From Sulfurimonas sp. (GTDB taxonomy: Bacteria; Campylobacterota; Campylobacteria; Campylobacterales; Sulfurimonadaceae), in the NCBI RefSeq assembly GCF_023229105.1, contig NZ_JALNZY010000027.1, positions 1-24,317 of the forward strand: DNA of 24,317 bases. Reading direction: 5' to 3'. The notes beneath the pieces are model-generated. The model ran no database searches, was not told the DNA's origin, and was given only the letters and a program-made list of their open reading frames with translations. A program made the translations under genes and the position numbers. Shown here one piece after another: positions 23,212 through 24,317 of the stretch; within the stretch, counting starts at the first letter, position 1; every line of letters starts with the position of its first letter.

Positions 23212-24292
23212 CTAATTTTTGAACCTCTTTTAGATTAATCTCTTCAAACTTCAATACTTTAAAACCTTTATGGTCCATACTGAAATTTTTAGCTTCACTT
23301 TCATTTTTAAATGGGATAAGTTCATGTCCCATAGGTCCATAAACATCGCTTCCTATTACATAGTAAGCTTTTGTAGCATCTATTGCTTTTTGGGAATAGT
23401 AGTCACTTACTAGCATTTTTGAGATACCATCTTTATTATCAAAATAGTAATTCATCATATCTTTTACACCGTCAAATGAGTAATGTTTTTCACCATAAAA
23501 TATCTGTGCAGCCCATTTTGGATATTTGTACACAAACATACCGCAAATTGGACATTTTTCATCTTCAGCAACGTGTATATACTCTCCGCCTTTAGCATCA
23601 CCAAATCTTTTTACTTCCCAAAGATATAAAGAGAGTGCTTGAAGTTGTGGCTCTTGAAGTTCCCCACAAAGATTTTTCTCTTTTATCCCAGCTTTTAGTT
23701 CGTTTATCTCAAGGTAAGCATTGATATCTAAGTTTTGTTTACATTTTTTCTCAAAGATGTTTTTACCCATAGGGTACATTTTTTTCTCTTTATTGTTTTG
23801 AACCATTTGTATATCAGAGCTGAGTGAATCTTGAGCCATTTTTAGAGTAGTTTTAAAATCAACAATCTTTCCTCCATGCTCATCACTAAAAGCTTCAGCC
23901 GCTTTTTTATCTGCAAAAGCCAATTTACTAACTTTTGTCATAGTTCCTTGAACATCTGAACCGACTACATAAAATGCACTATTGGCATCTATAAGCTTTT
24001 GAGATGTTACATCAACAACTTTTATATCATCAAGATTTATATCGTGCTCTTTCATATCAACAGCCAAACATCTTATAGAGCAGTATTGTCTCTGTTTGTC
24101 ATCATGAATTTTTGAAGCATGGGAAGTTTTATAAAACATTCCTATTTTCATCCCGCATACAGGACACCACTCTTTTTGTGAACCTTTTTGAACCAACTCC
24201 GGCTTAATAGTCGCAGCTTTTGTAAACTCCTCTGCAGCTAAACTTGATAAACTCAAAAATAGAGTCATTGTAAAGATTAAAATATATTTCAT
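23204..24292 (-). CDS. Periplasmic protein with two NosL domains
   Basis: This is a 362-residue exported protein (signal MKYILIFTMTLFLSLSSLAA) made of two NosL-like domains. The first has CPVCGM (C43, C46, M48) and an extra pair C71/C75 (YCSIRC). The second has CPICGM (C247, C250, M252) and AAQIFYGEKHYSFDG. Each ends in a matching segment, FYVVGSDVQGTM and YYVIGSDVYGPM. Residues about 172-230 lie between them and contain C184 and C209 with a GKNIFEKKC start and LSLYLWEVKR end, which recalls a cytochrome c domain that has lost its heme motif. It is the first visible gene of the operon; AAGG precedes the ATG. Confidence 0.88.
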   Translation of the reverse strand: MKYILIFTMTLFLSLSSLAAEEFTKAATIKPELVQKGSQKEWCPVCGMKIGMFYKTSHASKIHDDKQRQYCSIRCLAVDMKEHDINLDDIKVVDVTSQKLIDANSAFYVVGSDVQGTMTKVSKLAFADKKAAEAFSDEHGGKIVDFKTTLKMAQDSLSSDIQMVQNNKEKKMYPMGKNIFEKKCKQNLDINAYLEINELKAGIKEKNLCGELQEPQLQALSLYLWEVKRFGDAKGGEYIHVAEDEKCPICGMFVYKYPKWAAQIFYGEKHYSFDGVKDMMNYYFDNKDGISKMLVSDYYSQKAIDATKAYYVIGSDVYGPMGHELIPFKNESEAKNFSMDHKGFKVLKFEEINLKEVQKLDD

Positions 24293-24317
24293 AGTAAACT
24301 ACCTTTTTCTTTTTCCT

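Noticed and set aside
1..24317. CRISPR arrays, tRNA or rRNA genes, complete insertion sequences
   Set aside because: No regularly spaced repeats, cloverleaf sequences, rRNA segments or transposase frames were found on either strand by reading.

Overview
The window looks like chromosome from a Campylobacterota bacterium, most likely a Sulfurimonas-type (Sulfurimonadaceae) organism. The DNA is AT-rich. Genes are tightly packed, with overlapping stops and starts and frequent TTG/GTG starts. An atpB stands alone, ribF runs into truD, and the LigA, TlyA, GatB, GpsA and TruD proteins read as epsilonproteobacterial types. Nitrous-oxide-type NosL proteins and many small c-type cytochromes suggest respiratory, probably denitrifying or sulfur-oxidising, metabolism. 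Placement is by inspection only.

Layout. (1) 1-3063, minus strand: a metal-regulated import cluster of outer-membrane channel, periplasmic binding protein, TauC/SsuC-type permease and ATPase (cut by the window edge). Three Fur-box-like sequences lie in it, and one promoter also carries a Crp/Fnr-type half-site pair. (2) 3195-12013, plus strand: housekeeping genes ligA-tlyA, then a 380-base non-coding stretch, then a small membrane protein, ribF-truD, atpB plus a small membrane protein, gatB and gpsA. (3) 12031-14558: a monoheme cytochrome c (minus), a DASS/SLC13 anion transporter, a tiny membrane protein, a cluster of three hairpins and a Dabb-domain protein. (4) 14571-18831, minus strand: one operon of SHP-like cytochrome, soluble diheme cytochrome DHC, a cytochrome b561 fused to a second DHC-like domain, a CpxP/Spy-like periplasmic protein, an OmpR-type response regulator and a histidine kinase. 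A perfect 11-base-period direct repeat stands upstream, as expected for the operon's own regulator. (5) 19023-24292, minus strand: a seven-gene, translationally coupled operon of a two-NosL-domain periplasmic protein, a one-TM small protein, a MacB/LolC-type permease, its ATPase, an eight-TM protein with five Cys and two His in periplasmic loops, a NosL lipoprotein and a cysteine-free Crp/Fnr regulator.

The most interesting part is region 5. It combines NosL (copper delivery) proteins with an FtsX/MacB-type ABC transporter instead of the NosFY (ABC-2) pair usual in nos clusters, plus two proteins I cannot assign. It could be a copper- or thiol-handling system for a periplasmic enzyme, under its own Fnr-like regulator. 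Region 4 looks like a complete quinol-to-SHP electron chain with its own two-component system and an unusual b561-DHC fusion. Two smaller points stand out. truD appears to start at an AUU codon behind a perfect Shine-Dalgarno. A strong promoter followed by a short terminator after tlyA may mark a small RNA.
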